A DNA stretch of 40,065 nucleotides from Caulobacteraceae bacterium (lineage in GTDB: Bacteria; Pseudomonadota; Alphaproteobacteria; Caulobacterales; Caulobacteraceae). The notes below the pieces were generated by a model that had not been told where the DNA came from, searched no databases, and was given only the letters and a program-made list of their open reading frames with translations. A program made the position numbers and the translations under genes. This document shows positions 24,764 to 32,520 of this stretch, one piece after another. The DNA is taken from contig JAIESL010000076.1 of assembly GCA_019746095.1 (NCBI GenBank), positions 1-40,065 on the forward strand. Direction: 5' to 3'. Every line of letters starts with the position of its first letter. Position 1 is the first letter of the stretch.

Positions 24764-25432
24764 TTGGCGGCATCCACGGGCCTTCTGCTGGCCGGTCTTA
24801 TCGCGCTCGCCGGGGGTCAACAGACGCCACCGATCTTCCAGCCGGGTGCCCCGGGAGCTGCGTCACGTGTGGTCACGCCCGCCGAGGCGCTGGCGCTCGG
24901 CCGCTCGACCTTCACCCCGGACGACGTGGGATTCATGCAGCATATGATCGTGCACCACGCCCAGGCGGTGGAGATGGTCGGACTGCTGCAGACCCGCGGG
25001 GTCCACCCGACCGTGCGGCGACTGGGCGAGCGGATCGCGCTCAGCCAGGAAGCCGAAATGGCGCTGATGCGAGGCTGGCTGAGCGATCGTGGCCAGCCGT
25101 TGGAGATGCCGGGCATGGGCGGCGGACACGCCGGCATGGATCACTCGGCCCATGCCGGCCATACGATGCCGGCCTCTGACGTGCCGATCATGGCCGGTAT
25201 GCTGTCCCCGGCCCAGATGCAGGCGTTGGCCGCCGCGAGTGGACCGGCCTTCGACAGACTGTTCCTCGAAGGCATGATCCAGCATCATCAGGGCGCACTC
25301 GACATGGTCGACACCCTGCTGTCCAATCCGGGCGCGGCCGAGGACACGATGCTATCCGATTTCACCACCTCCGTTGTCGCCGACCAGTCGGCGGAAATCC
25401 TGCGTATGCAGTCGCTGTTGTCTGACCTCTGA
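24764..25432 (+). CDS. DUF305 family protein
   Basis: The gene starts with TTG at 24764, supported by GGAGG at 24751-24755 with 8-bp spacing; this also gives a signal peptide. The 222-residue protein contains the two His-His motifs typical of DUF305 (FMQHMIVHHAQAVEM and LEGMIQHHQGALDMV). Between them lies a His/Met-rich stretch (GMGGGHAGMDHSAHAGHTM) that looks suited to binding copper or a similar metal. DUF305 is a ferritin-like helical fold of unknown function, often next to metal-resistance or LVIVD genes, as here. A metal-related periplasmic role is inference. Confidence 0.88.
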   Translation: MAASTGLLLAGLIALAGGQQTPPIFQPGAPGAASRVVTPAEALALGRSTFTPDDVGFMQHMIVHHAQAVEMVGLLQTRGVHPTVRRLGERIALSQEAEMALMRGWLSDRGQPLEMPGMGGGHAGMDHSAHAGHTMPASDVPIMAGMLSPAQMQALAAASGPAFDRLFLEGMIQHHQGALDMVDTLLSNPGAAEDTMLSDFTTSVVADQSAEILRMQSLLSDL

Positions 25433-25454
25433 ACCCCTTGTCGAAGGAGCGGCC

Positions 25455-27299
25455 ATGACCGTTCGTAGCTCTCTGCTCACTACCGTCGCCGTTTTCGGCG
25501 TGTTGCTGGGAGCCGGCGCTGCCGCAGCCCAGGCCCCGGGAGCGGGCGGAGCCCAGGTGATCCAGGCCGACGGCCGCAGCGCCCTGTCCGCGGGCCTCAC
25601 CGACGCCGGCCAGTTCGCGTCCGGCCTGGCGCTGGAACACGCCATCGGCATGGCTCCGGGATTCGCGGACCCCAACATCGGCTTCTCGCCCCCGACCAAC
25701 CGTGAGGAAGGCGAGGCGATGATGGCGCGCGCGCGCGGTAATCCGAATTTCAGCGTGCTCGGTCTGGCCAACACCGACATGGCGGTGTCTGACGGCAAGC
25801 TGTTCGTCGGCAATTTCAACGGCTTCAACGCCTATGACATCTCGGGCGATGGCGCGCCGCAGCTGGTCATGTCGGTGGTCTGCCCCGGCGGGCAGGGCGA
25901 TGTCTCGGTCCACGGCGACCTGCTGTTCATGTCGGTCGAAGAGAACCGCGGCCGCCTGAACTGCGGCACCGCGACCACGGCGGACGACGTCACCAGCCAG
26001 CGCTTCCGCGGGGTCCGTATCTTCGACATCAGCGACCTGAACGCACCGCGCCAGATCGCGGCGGTCCAGACCTGCCGGGGATCGCACACCCATACGCTGG
26101 TGCCGCATCCGACCGACGACAATATCCTCTACATCTACAACTCGGGCACGTCCGATGTGCGCGGGGCGGCAGAGCTGGCGATCTGCACCGACGGCCAGCC
26201 GGACCAGAACCCGGAAACCGCCCTGTTCTCGATCGATGTGATCAAGGTGGAGCTGGACCGGCCGCAGGACGCGGCCATCGTCAACCGGCCGCGCATCTTC
26301 GCCGACAGCCAGACCGGGCGCGTGGCCGGCCTGTGGCGCGGCGGCCGGTCCGGGATCGCGACCCAGGATACCGCCCAGACCAACCAGTGCCACGACATCA
26401 CCGTCTATCCGGAGATCGGCCTGGCCGCCGGCGCCTGCAGCGGCAACGGCATCCTGCTGGACATCTCCGATCCGCAGAACCCCCGCCGGACGTCGGACAT
26501 CTTCGATCCCGACATGGCCTACTGGCACTCGGCCACCTTCAACAATGCCGGCGACAAGGTCGTCTTCACAGACGAGTGGGGCGGCGGCATCGGTGCCCGT
26601 TGCCGGGCGACGGATCCCTCGACCTGGGGGGCCAATATGGTCGCCACAATCGAGAACCGTACGCTGGCCGGAAAGAGCTTCCACAAGCTGCCGAGTGCCC
26701 AGGGCAGCACGGAAAACTGCGTTGCCCACAACGGGATGATCATCCCCGTTCCCGGCCGCGACCTGATGGTCCAGGCCTGGTATCAGGGCGGGATCTCGAT
26801 CATGGACTTCACCGATCCGTCCAGACCCGTCGAGATCGCCTCCTTCGACCGGGGCCCGATCAATGCCGGCCGCCTTTATGTCGGCGGGTCCTGGTCGGCC
26901 TACTGGTTTAACGGCCGGGTCTATTCGAGCGAGATCGCCCGCGGTCTCGACGTGCTGCGGCTGGTGCCGAGCGACTATCTGTCAGCGGCGGAGATCGCGG
27001 CGGCCGAGGCGGTCACTTCGGAGACGATCAATCCTCAGACCCAGACCCGCATCGTCTGGGCGGATACGCCGGATGTTGCGGCCTCCTATCTCGATCAGCT
27101 GACGCGGGCCGGCGGTATCGATGCGGCCCTCGCCTTGCAGGTGCAGAGCCGTATCGATCAATGGCGGGGCGGTCGCGCTGACAAGCGCGCGTCTGCGGCG
27201 CTTTCGGTGACGCTCACCGAGGCGTCCGGCCGGGCTACCGGGGTGACGGCGGCCCGATTGAGGGCGCTCGCAGACCTGTTCGGACGGGTCGGCGCCTAG
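25455..27299 (+). CDS. Secreted LVIVD-repeat beta-propeller protein
   Basis: The ATG at 25455 has AAGGAG at 25444-25449. The 614-residue protein starts with a signal peptide (cleavage near AAAQ-APGAG). Propeller-like LVIVD repeats follow, for example DMAVSDGKLFVGNFNGFNAYDI, FRGVRIFDISDLNAPRQIA, GNGILLDISDPQNPRRTSDI and GGISIMDFTDPSRPVEIASF. Several conserved Cys and His residues (SHTHTL, CHDIT, YWHSA) may bind a ligand or form disulfides. It follows the DUF305 gene by 22 bp, a recurrent pairing. It has no haem motifs, unlike the LVIVD-bearing decahaem cytochrome at 3680-7606. Its function is unknown; extracellular binding is the usual assumption for this repeat. Confidence 0.87.
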   Translation: MTVRSSLLTTVAVFGVLLGAGAAAAQAPGAGGAQVIQADGRSALSAGLTDAGQFASGLALEHAIGMAPGFADPNIGFSPPTNREEGEAMMARARGNPNFSVLGLANTDMAVSDGKLFVGNFNGFNAYDISGDGAPQLVMSVVCPGGQGDVSVHGDLLFMSVEENRGRLNCGTATTADDVTSQRFRGVRIFDISDLNAPRQIAAVQTCRGSHTHTLVPHPTDDNILYIYNSGTSDVRGAAELAICTDGQPDQNPETALFSIDVIKVELDRPQDAAIVNRPRIFADSQTGRVAGLWRGGRSGIATQDTAQTNQCHDITVYPEIGLAAGACSGNGILLDISDPQNPRRTSDIFDPDMAYWHSATFNNAGDKVVFTDEWGGGIGARCRATDPSTWGANMVATIENRTLAGKSFHKLPSAQGSTENCVAHNGMIIPVPGRDLMVQAWYQGGISIMDFTDPSRPVEIASFDRGPINAGRLYVGGSWSAYWFNGRVYSSEIARGLDVLRLVPSDYLSAAEIAAAEAVTSETINPQTQTRIVWADTPDVAASYLDQLTRAGGIDAALALQVQSRIDQWRGGRADKRASAALSVTLTEASGRATGVTAARLRALADLFGRVGA

Positions 27300-27322
27300 T
27301 CACGTCATCTCGCCCGGCAAGT

Positions 27323-27351
27323 TTGACCGTCGGTTGGCCGCGACCTACCGT
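27323..27351 (+). promoter_or_regulatory. Possible sigma-70-type promoter
   Basis: TTGACC (27323-27328), a 17-bp spacer and TACCGT (27346-27351) precede a GGGGGG ribosome site and the ATG at 27379. The -10 element matches the consensus poorly. Confidence 0.3.
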
Positions 27352-27378
27352 CCGGTCTGGCTTGCGGGGGGATGCTTG

Positions 27379-27555
27379 ATGGTTGCAGGAGCCCGGAGTC
27401 GGCGTCCCGCCTGGTGTGGGGCTCTCCTGGGGCTGGCATTCGTCGCCGCCTTAGGGACCCATGCCACCATGGCGAGGGCCCAGGATTTTTCGGAGATCCT
27501 GGCGGCCCCCTCAGGTCTGCGCCAAAGGGTCACTGAATCGCCGCCACCCCCCTGA
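27379..27555 (+). CDS. Signal-peptide ORF, probably the detached 5' end of the downstream receptor gene
   Basis: This 58-codon frame has a ribosome site (GGGGGG, 7 bp) and encodes a convincing signal peptide (cleavage near TMARAQ-DFSEI), then runs to TGA just after a C6 run at 27547-27552. Removing one C would join it, without any stop, to the frame of the TonB-dependent receptor, which otherwise lacks a signal peptide. It may be the start of a frameshifted receptor gene, a sequencing indel, or a separate secreted peptide. Confidence 0.4.
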   Translation: MVAGARSRRPAWCGALLGLAFVAALGTHATMARAQDFSEILAAPSGLRQRVTESPPPP

Positions 27556-27817
27556 CGAACACTGTGCGGCGACCATGACCGCATGGCAACTCGCCAGAGT
27601 GATTGAAGCGGTGGTGTCTGCCGGAAACCTGCGTCCAGACTCCAGCTTCCGGGTGACAAATTCGCCTGGACGGCTGAACGGATCCGGAAACGCTCGAAGC
27701 CCCGGTCTTCGACTGCTACGACCGCTTGACGCCGATGTGTGCCGTCCGCCGGTCCCGGTCCCGGACGCGTGGCCCGGGGGATCGCTTCGGTCGGCAAGGG
27801 TTGATGGGACGAGGCGT
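27556..27817 (+). other. Frame-mixed stretch between signal ORF and receptor
   Basis: No confident gene. The receptor frame is open throughout but looks protein-like only in parts (TMTAWQLARVIEAVVSAGNL). From 27681 a different frame shows strong G/C third positions (DPETLEAPVFDCYDRL) and ends at 27816-27818. This pattern fits a decayed or indel-bearing coding stretch. Confidence 0.35.
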
Positions 27818-29845
27818 ATGATTCAGGACATCCCGGCCGAGCTCGCAGAGGTCGTGGTCACCGCGGCCCGTCTGCCGCCTGCGGCCGGTGAGGCTGCCTT
27901 TTCCACCGTCCGGCTGGACGACCAGGAGTTGGGCCGGACGACCCGGCTGGATGAGGCACTGGCCACCGTCCCGGCGGTGTCGCTGTTCCGGCGTACCTCC
28001 AGCCTCGGCGCAAACCCGACGACCCAGGGCATCAGCCTGCGCGCGATCGCGCCGTCCGGTGCGGGGCGGACCCTGGTCACCCTGGACGGGGAACCGGTGA
28101 ATGATCCGTTTGGCGGCTGGGTGATCTGGTCCCAGGTCCCGCCGGAGAGTCTTGAAAGCCTCGACATCATCCGTGGCGGGGGTGCGGGGCCCTATGGCGC
28201 GGGAGCCCTGACCGGGGTCATCGCCCTGCGGGAGCGCGACGGAGAGGGCGGGGTGCTGGACACGTCCGTTGCCGCGTTCGGGGGGCGTCGCCTCGCCGCT
28301 GCGACGACGCTGACCCTAGGCCGCTTCGCCTTGACCGGGTCGCTGCTGTCCGACCGATCGGACGGCTATACGCCGGTGCGGGGTGGTGCGGCAGGTGTGG
28401 CGGATACACGGCTCGACCTTGAGACCACCAGCGCCGCCCTGCGTGCCGATTTCGGGCTCGATGACGTCACGGCCCTTTCGGTGAGGGGCTCGGCCTATGA
28501 GGAGGAACGGGGCTCCGGCCTGCTGGGTGCCCGGTCTTCGGCCAGTGGGCAGGGCTACAGCGTCAGCTTCGCCCGGACCCCGACCCGAAACCGGTTGGGC
28601 TGGCGGGGCCAGATCTGGCGGCGTGAGAGTGATCTGGCCAACAGCTCGGTCGCCGTTGCACCCGGTCGTGCCGGGACCACACCGGCCAATGACCAGTTCG
28701 CCACGCCGGCCAACGGCTGGGGCGGCAATCTGGCCCTGCGTCGCTCCGGCCTCGACCTGGGCGGCGGGCGGCTGGAATGGGAGGTCGGTGCCGATGCCCG
28801 CTTCAGCGAGGGGGAAACGCGGGAGCGGTTCCGTTTTCTGGGAGGGCAGTTCACCCGCGACCGCTTCGCTGGGGGAGAGACCTCCATCATCGGAGGCTAT
28901 GCCGAAGGGGCCTGGACCGGGGATGCCTGGCTGATCGCCGGCGGGGTGCGCCTGGACCGTTGGGAGAATTCCGAGGGACGGCGGCTGGAGCGGGATCGGC
29001 TGACCGGCCTGGCGACACTGGATGAGACCTATCCGGATCGCGCCGGAGAGGTCGCCAGCGCCCGTCTCGCCGTCCGTCGTGACCTCGGTGGCGACTGGGC
29101 GGTCCGGGCGGCGGTCTATTCCAGCTTCCGTCCGGCCACCCTCAATGAACTCCACCGGCCCTTCCGTGTGGGCAATGATCTGACCGAAGCCAATGCGGTC
29201 CTTGAGCCGGAGACCTTGAAGGGGATGGAGGTCGGGCTGTCATGGGGCGGTGCGCGCACCAGCCTGGGGGCGACGGTCTTCTTCAACCGTATCGAGGACG
29301 CGATCGTCAACGTGACCATCGGTGCCGGGCCGGGCGTCATTCCGGCCCTGCCGCGGGCGGGGTTCGTTCCGGCGGGCGGCGTACTGCGCCAGCGTCAGAA
29401 CGCGGGCACCATAGAGGCTGTGGGGCTGGAACTGACGGCCGAACATCGCTTCACGGACCTGACCCTGATCTGGGCCGTTTCCCTCACCGACGCCGAGGTC
29501 GATGGCGGTGCGGCGGCACTGCAACTGACCGGACTACGGCCCGCCCAGGCCCCGGTTGCAAGTGCCACGGCCGGCATTGACTGGCGTCTGGGCGAGAGGC
29601 TGAAGTTGAGCCTCCGGGGTCGCCATGAAAGCCGGCGTTTCGACGACGACCTGAACAGTCGCACGCTCGGGGCCGCGACCACGGTCGATGCGCGCCTGGA
29701 CTGGCAGCTGAAGGACGGGATCGGTCTCTACGTGGCGGCTGACAACCTGTTCGATGCGCAGGTCGAGGTCTCCGAGACCGCCGATGGCGTGGCTGGTTTC
29801 GGCCCACCGCAGACCGTCCGGTTCGGGGCCTCGATCAATTGGTGA
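27818..29845 (+). CDS. TonB-dependent receptor (5' end uncertain, possibly frameshifted)
   Basis: From the ATG at 27818 the product is ~675 residues. It begins almost at once with a TonB-box-like AEVVVTAAR and a plug domain (LDEALATVPAVSLFRR; PTTQGISLRAIAPSGAGRTLVTLDG; IIRGGGAGPYGAGALTGVI). A 22-strand-type barrel follows and ends in PQTVRFGASINW. The receptor lacks a signal peptide in its own frame, although every functional outer-membrane receptor needs one. A signal peptide lies upstream at 27379 in the frame one base off, separated by a C6 run. The frame is open upstream to 27461, so a single-base change restores an ~820-residue precursor. The ligand is unknown; the lack of Fe-siderophore signatures and its small size resemble cobalamin- or metal-type receptors, but this is weak. 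It converges with the TIGR03032-type gene. Confidence 0.82.
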   Translation: MIQDIPAELAEVVVTAARLPPAAGEAAFSTVRLDDQELGRTTRLDEALATVPAVSLFRRTSSLGANPTTQGISLRAIAPSGAGRTLVTLDGEPVNDPFGGWVIWSQVPPESLESLDIIRGGGAGPYGAGALTGVIALRERDGEGGVLDTSVAAFGGRRLAAATTLTLGRFALTGSLLSDRSDGYTPVRGGAAGVADTRLDLETTSAALRADFGLDDVTALSVRGSAYEEERGSGLLGARSSASGQGYSVSFARTPTRNRLGWRGQIWRRESDLANSSVAVAPGRAGTTPANDQFATPANGWGGNLALRRSGLDLGGGRLEWEVGADARFSEGETRERFRFLGGQFTRDRFAGGETSIIGGYAEGAWTGDAWLIAGGVRLDRWENSEGRRLERDRLTGLATLDETYPDRAGEVASARLAVRRDLGGDWAVRAAVYSSFRPATLNELHRPFRVGNDLTEANAVLEPETLKGMEVGLSWGGARTSLGATVFFNRIEDAIVNVTIGAGPGVIPALPRAGFVPAGGVLRQRQNAGTIEAVGLELTAEHRFTDLTLIWAVSLTDAEVDGGAAALQLTGLRPAQAPVASATAGIDWRLGERLKLSLRGRHESRRFDDDLNSRTLGAATTVDARLDWQLKDGIGLYVAADNLFDAQVEVSETADGVAGFGPPQTVRFGASINW

Positions 29846-29866
29846 CCGGCCGGACCGGTGCGGGTG

Positions 29867-31024
29867 TCAGCGGGTCTCGCCGTCCTTGCCGATCCGGACG
29901 AGCTGTTTGATGTCGTCGCCCCGGAAGCCGATAGCCTCGGGCTGGGTGACCCCGGGCAGCACGGCGACGTCGTAGAGTTCGTCAATGGTGTGCTCGAAGC
30001 GCAGCCATTCGACGGTCCGGCCGGTGTCGATGTCGATCACCAGCAGGCCCGAACGGGGAACTGCGTCCTTGGCCGCCAGCTTGTCGTCGAGTGCCAGGCC
30101 TTCGAAGGTCTGGTTGCGCCGGGGACGGGACAGGCCGATGACGGCGTAGCGGCCGACAAACGCGAGGCCGCGGGCATAGCCGGGGCAGAAGGCCACCGGG
30201 GTAACCGTGCCGTCCTTCGTGTCGATCGTGCACAGTTCGCCCTGACCGGAGTTCAGTACCCACAGACGACCGTCATAGAGGCGCGGTGAGTGGGGCATGG
30301 ACAGGCCTGTCGCCACCGCCTCTCCGGTTGAGACATCCAGCACGACGCCGCCGTCGCGGCGGCGCTCACGCCAGCCATCCGCGACGTCCGAACGGCTGAC
30401 GGCGCTGACATAGGCCGCGCGGGGGCCATCCATCGCCAAGCCGTTCAGATGGCACCGGTCCTCACCGACCATCTGGCTGATGAAGGGCGGCCGCCACAGG
30501 GGGCGGAAGCTGGCGTGGTCGCTGGTGGTCGCCAGGCAGTTGAAGGCGGTGCTGACAAAAATCGGACCCGTTCCGTGCGGCCCGCCGAACTGTCCGAGGT
30601 CCCCGACGCCGATGTCGTGAACGTCGATCTGGGCCGTCACCCGGCCCTCGCGCGGCACAAACACACGATCGACCCCGTCCGGCTTGACCATGCCCGGGTC
30701 AAGGTCGTTCTCGAAGCGCCAGATGGCGTAGAGGCCGCTGGTCCAGAGGGTCTGGCCGTCGGTCCAGAGACCCTGGCACTGCTCGATCAGCCGCTCATGG
30801 GCGCGGACAGAGCCGTCCGGCCGGCGCCCGATCAGGAACAGCCTGCCGGCCTGATAGGTGGTCAGGGCCAGGCTGCAGTCATTGGCGGCGAGCCATGCCG
30901 AGAAGCCCTGCGACAGCAACAGTACGGGGCTCTGGTCCTTGGCACGGTGCGTTGCCGGCGCTGTCTCCGTTGCGGCAACGGGGGATGCGGGCGTGGGCCT
31001 GGCCGACTGGCGGACGCGGGTCAT
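29867..31024 (-). CDS. TIGR03032-family protein
   Basis: The 385-residue protein has AGGAAG 8 bp upstream of its ATG. It shows the strongly conserved core of the TIGR03032 family (STAFNCLATTSDHASF-x-PLWRPPFISQMVGEDRCHLNGLAM), with propeller-like repeats such as GRLWVLNSGQGELCTID, GYARGLAFVGRYAVIGLS and GLLVIDIDTGRTVEWLRF. The N-terminal ~35 residues are Ala/Pro/Thr-rich and disordered-looking, with no clear signal peptide. The family is of unknown function and often sits near tetratricopeptide or sulfotransferase genes; no such neighbour is seen here. It converges with the TonB-dependent receptor and has 148 bp of non-coding sequence upstream. Confidence 0.82.
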   Translation of the reverse strand: MTRVRQSARPTPASPVAATETAPATHRAKDQSPVLLLSQGFSAWLAANDCSLALTTYQAGRLFLIGRRPDGSVRAHERLIEQCQGLWTDGQTLWTSGLYAIWRFENDLDPGMVKPDGVDRVFVPREGRVTAQIDVHDIGVGDLGQFGGPHGTGPIFVSTAFNCLATTSDHASFRPLWRPPFISQMVGEDRCHLNGLAMDGPRAAYVSAVSRSDVADGWRERRRDGGVVLDVSTGEAVATGLSMPHSPRLYDGRLWVLNSGQGELCTIDTKDGTVTPVAFCPGYARGLAFVGRYAVIGLSRPRRNQTFEGLALDDKLAAKDAVPRSGLLVIDIDTGRTVEWLRFEHTIDELYDVAVLPGVTQPEAIGFRGDDIKQLVRIGKDGETR

Positions 31025-31154
31025 GATTTTCTTCCTGTCGGGGCCGACGACGTCACGGGCCGCGCCGGAAGCTCTGATAGGTCGGAAGGGGTGGTCGTGA
31101 GAAGGGCCTTTGCGGCGCTGCTGCCCGGGGTGAGGGCAGGACCCGCATTCGGGG

Positions 31155-31174
31155 GACGTCCCCGCGGGGACGTC
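31155..31174. repeat. Perfect 20-bp palindrome at the 3' end of the MFS gene
   Basis: GACGTCCCCGCGGGGACGTC is fully self-complementary and overlaps the MFS stop codon by two bases. As RNA it would form a strong GC hairpin at the transcript end. No T-run follows, so it is a 3'-end structure or Rho-dependent terminator candidate rather than a classical intrinsic terminator. Confidence 0.4.
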
Positions 31175-32462
31175 AGCGCACCCGCTTGATGGTCAGGATT
31201 GTGGTCGCTCCCATGATGGCGATGACACCCGAAAGGGCGAACAGCAGTCGGAGATCATGGCCGACCAGCTGGAGTGCGCCGAGAGCGAGCAGGGGAGCGA
31301 GGACCTGTGCTGCGGTCGTCGCTACATTCATGAGGCCGAGGTCCCGACCGGCGTTTTCGCGACTCGGCAAGACCTGGGCAATCAGCGCCGTGTCCACGAC
31401 GCCGTAGATGCCTACACCGACGCCGAACACGATCTGGGCAAGGGCCGGTGCGGGCCACTCTGGTCTGATGGCCATCATGAGGGCTCCGGCCGCGAGGCAC
31501 AGTCCCCCCGTGAAGATGAGCGCCCGGCGCCGTCCGCTCCGGTCCGAGGCCATACCCGCCCACAGACCCGCCAGGATGGCCGCTGCGGTAGAGGCGGCGA
31601 GAATCCAGCCGACCACGGCTTCCGGGCGCTGACCGGGCATTACGGACGCAATCCCTGTCTCGCGCTGCAGGAAAAACAGGAGGTAGAGGACGTTCATCGC
31701 CACGGCCGTCTGGACCAGAAGCCGGGATAGGAAAGCCATTCGGAAGTCATGGTCCTTCAGCGCGACCCATGACCAGGCCGGTGAGGACGAGACGAACGAT
31801 GTCGCCTTGCGCTGCCGGGCGACGAGGATGAAGGGAACAACCAGTACCAGCATGGTTCCAACGACAACCCAGAGTCGCGCAGGCTCTGTCGCGAGCACTA
31901 TGCCGATGACAAGGGCACCGAACAGACTGGAGACGGGATAGGCGAGGCCGGCAAAGCCGCTCACGACACCCTTCTGGCTGTCAGGAACCTCATCGGGGAG
32001 GACCGCCGCCAAGGGGTTCAGCATGAGGTTAAGACTGATCTGGAGAGCGACGACCGCTGCCAGCAGGGCCCAGGGCGTCTTTGCCATGGCGATCAGTCCA
32101 TAGCTTGTCACGGTGGCAGCCAGGCCAGTCGCCATCCATCTCCAGCGGCCGCCGGTGCCCTGGCGCGCCCGATCGGAAAGCACGCCGGCGACGACGTTGG
32201 CGATGCCGGCGGTGACCGCTCCCCAGAGGGCGACCATAGCCAGGAGTTCGGCTTTTCCCGCCGGGGAAATGGCGGCTGCCTTGAGGGGAAGCAGCAGGGT
32301 CAGGAGCGGGATGAAGCCGATGAAGGCACCGATCTGGGCGGCCGTATAGGCGGCGACAAAACGGCCCGAAACCGGTCGGGGGTCGAGCTCCGGGGGAGGG
32401 GCCGATGGTGTGGGTGACATCGACGGCACACTGGCGCCATCCAGACCCGGTGTCATCGGCAT
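31173..32462 (-). CDS. MFS transporter, sugar-type
   Basis: The product has 12 predicted membrane helices in ~430 residues. It carries MFS loop motifs such as GVLSDRARQGTGGRWRWM between helices 2 and 3 and GMASDRSGRRR between helices 8 and 9. The layout resembles SLC45/glycoside-type MFS carriers found beside TonB-dependent receptors in oligosaccharide loci. The start is uncertain: an ATG at 32462 is used, with others at 32504 and 32420, because the first ~25 residues before the Pro-rich leader and helix 1 (FVAAYTAAQIGAFIGFIPLL) are not diagnostic. It lies 58 bp downstream of the receptor on the same strand, so it probably carries the receptor's glucan fragments across the inner membrane. Confidence 0.87.
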   Translation of the reverse strand: MPMTPGLDGASVPSMSPTPSAPPPELDPRPVSGRFVAAYTAAQIGAFIGFIPLLTLLLPLKAAAISPAGKAELLAMVALWGAVTAGIANVVAGVLSDRARQGTGGRWRWMATGLAATVTSYGLIAMAKTPWALLAAVVALQISLNLMLNPLAAVLPDEVPDSQKGVVSGFAGLAYPVSSLFGALVIGIVLATEPARLWVVVGTMLVLVVPFILVARQRKATSFVSSSPAWSWVALKDHDFRMAFLSRLLVQTAVAMNVLYLLFFLQRETGIASVMPGQRPEAVVGWILAASTAAAILAGLWAGMASDRSGRRRALIFTGGLCLAAGALMMAIRPEWPAPALAQIVFGVGVGIYGVVDTALIAQVLPSRENAGRDLGLMNVATTAAQVLAPLLALGALQLVGHDLRLLFALSGVIAIMGATTILTIKRVR

Positions 32463-32520
32463 ACGAAAGCGCCGCCCCCGGATGGGGACGGCGCAATATC
32501 GCAATCAGTCGTGGTTCGGA

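Noticed and set aside
27345..27797. A 150-codon minus-strand frame in the gap before the TonB-dependent receptor
   Set aside because: Arg/Pro/Ala-rich composition, no ribosome site and no domain. The opposite strand carries a signal peptide with promoter-like and ribosome sites.
29846..29866. CCGGCCGG-type short repeats between the receptor and the TIGR03032 gene
   Set aside because: Stems of five or fewer bases without a T-run; expected by chance at this G+C content.
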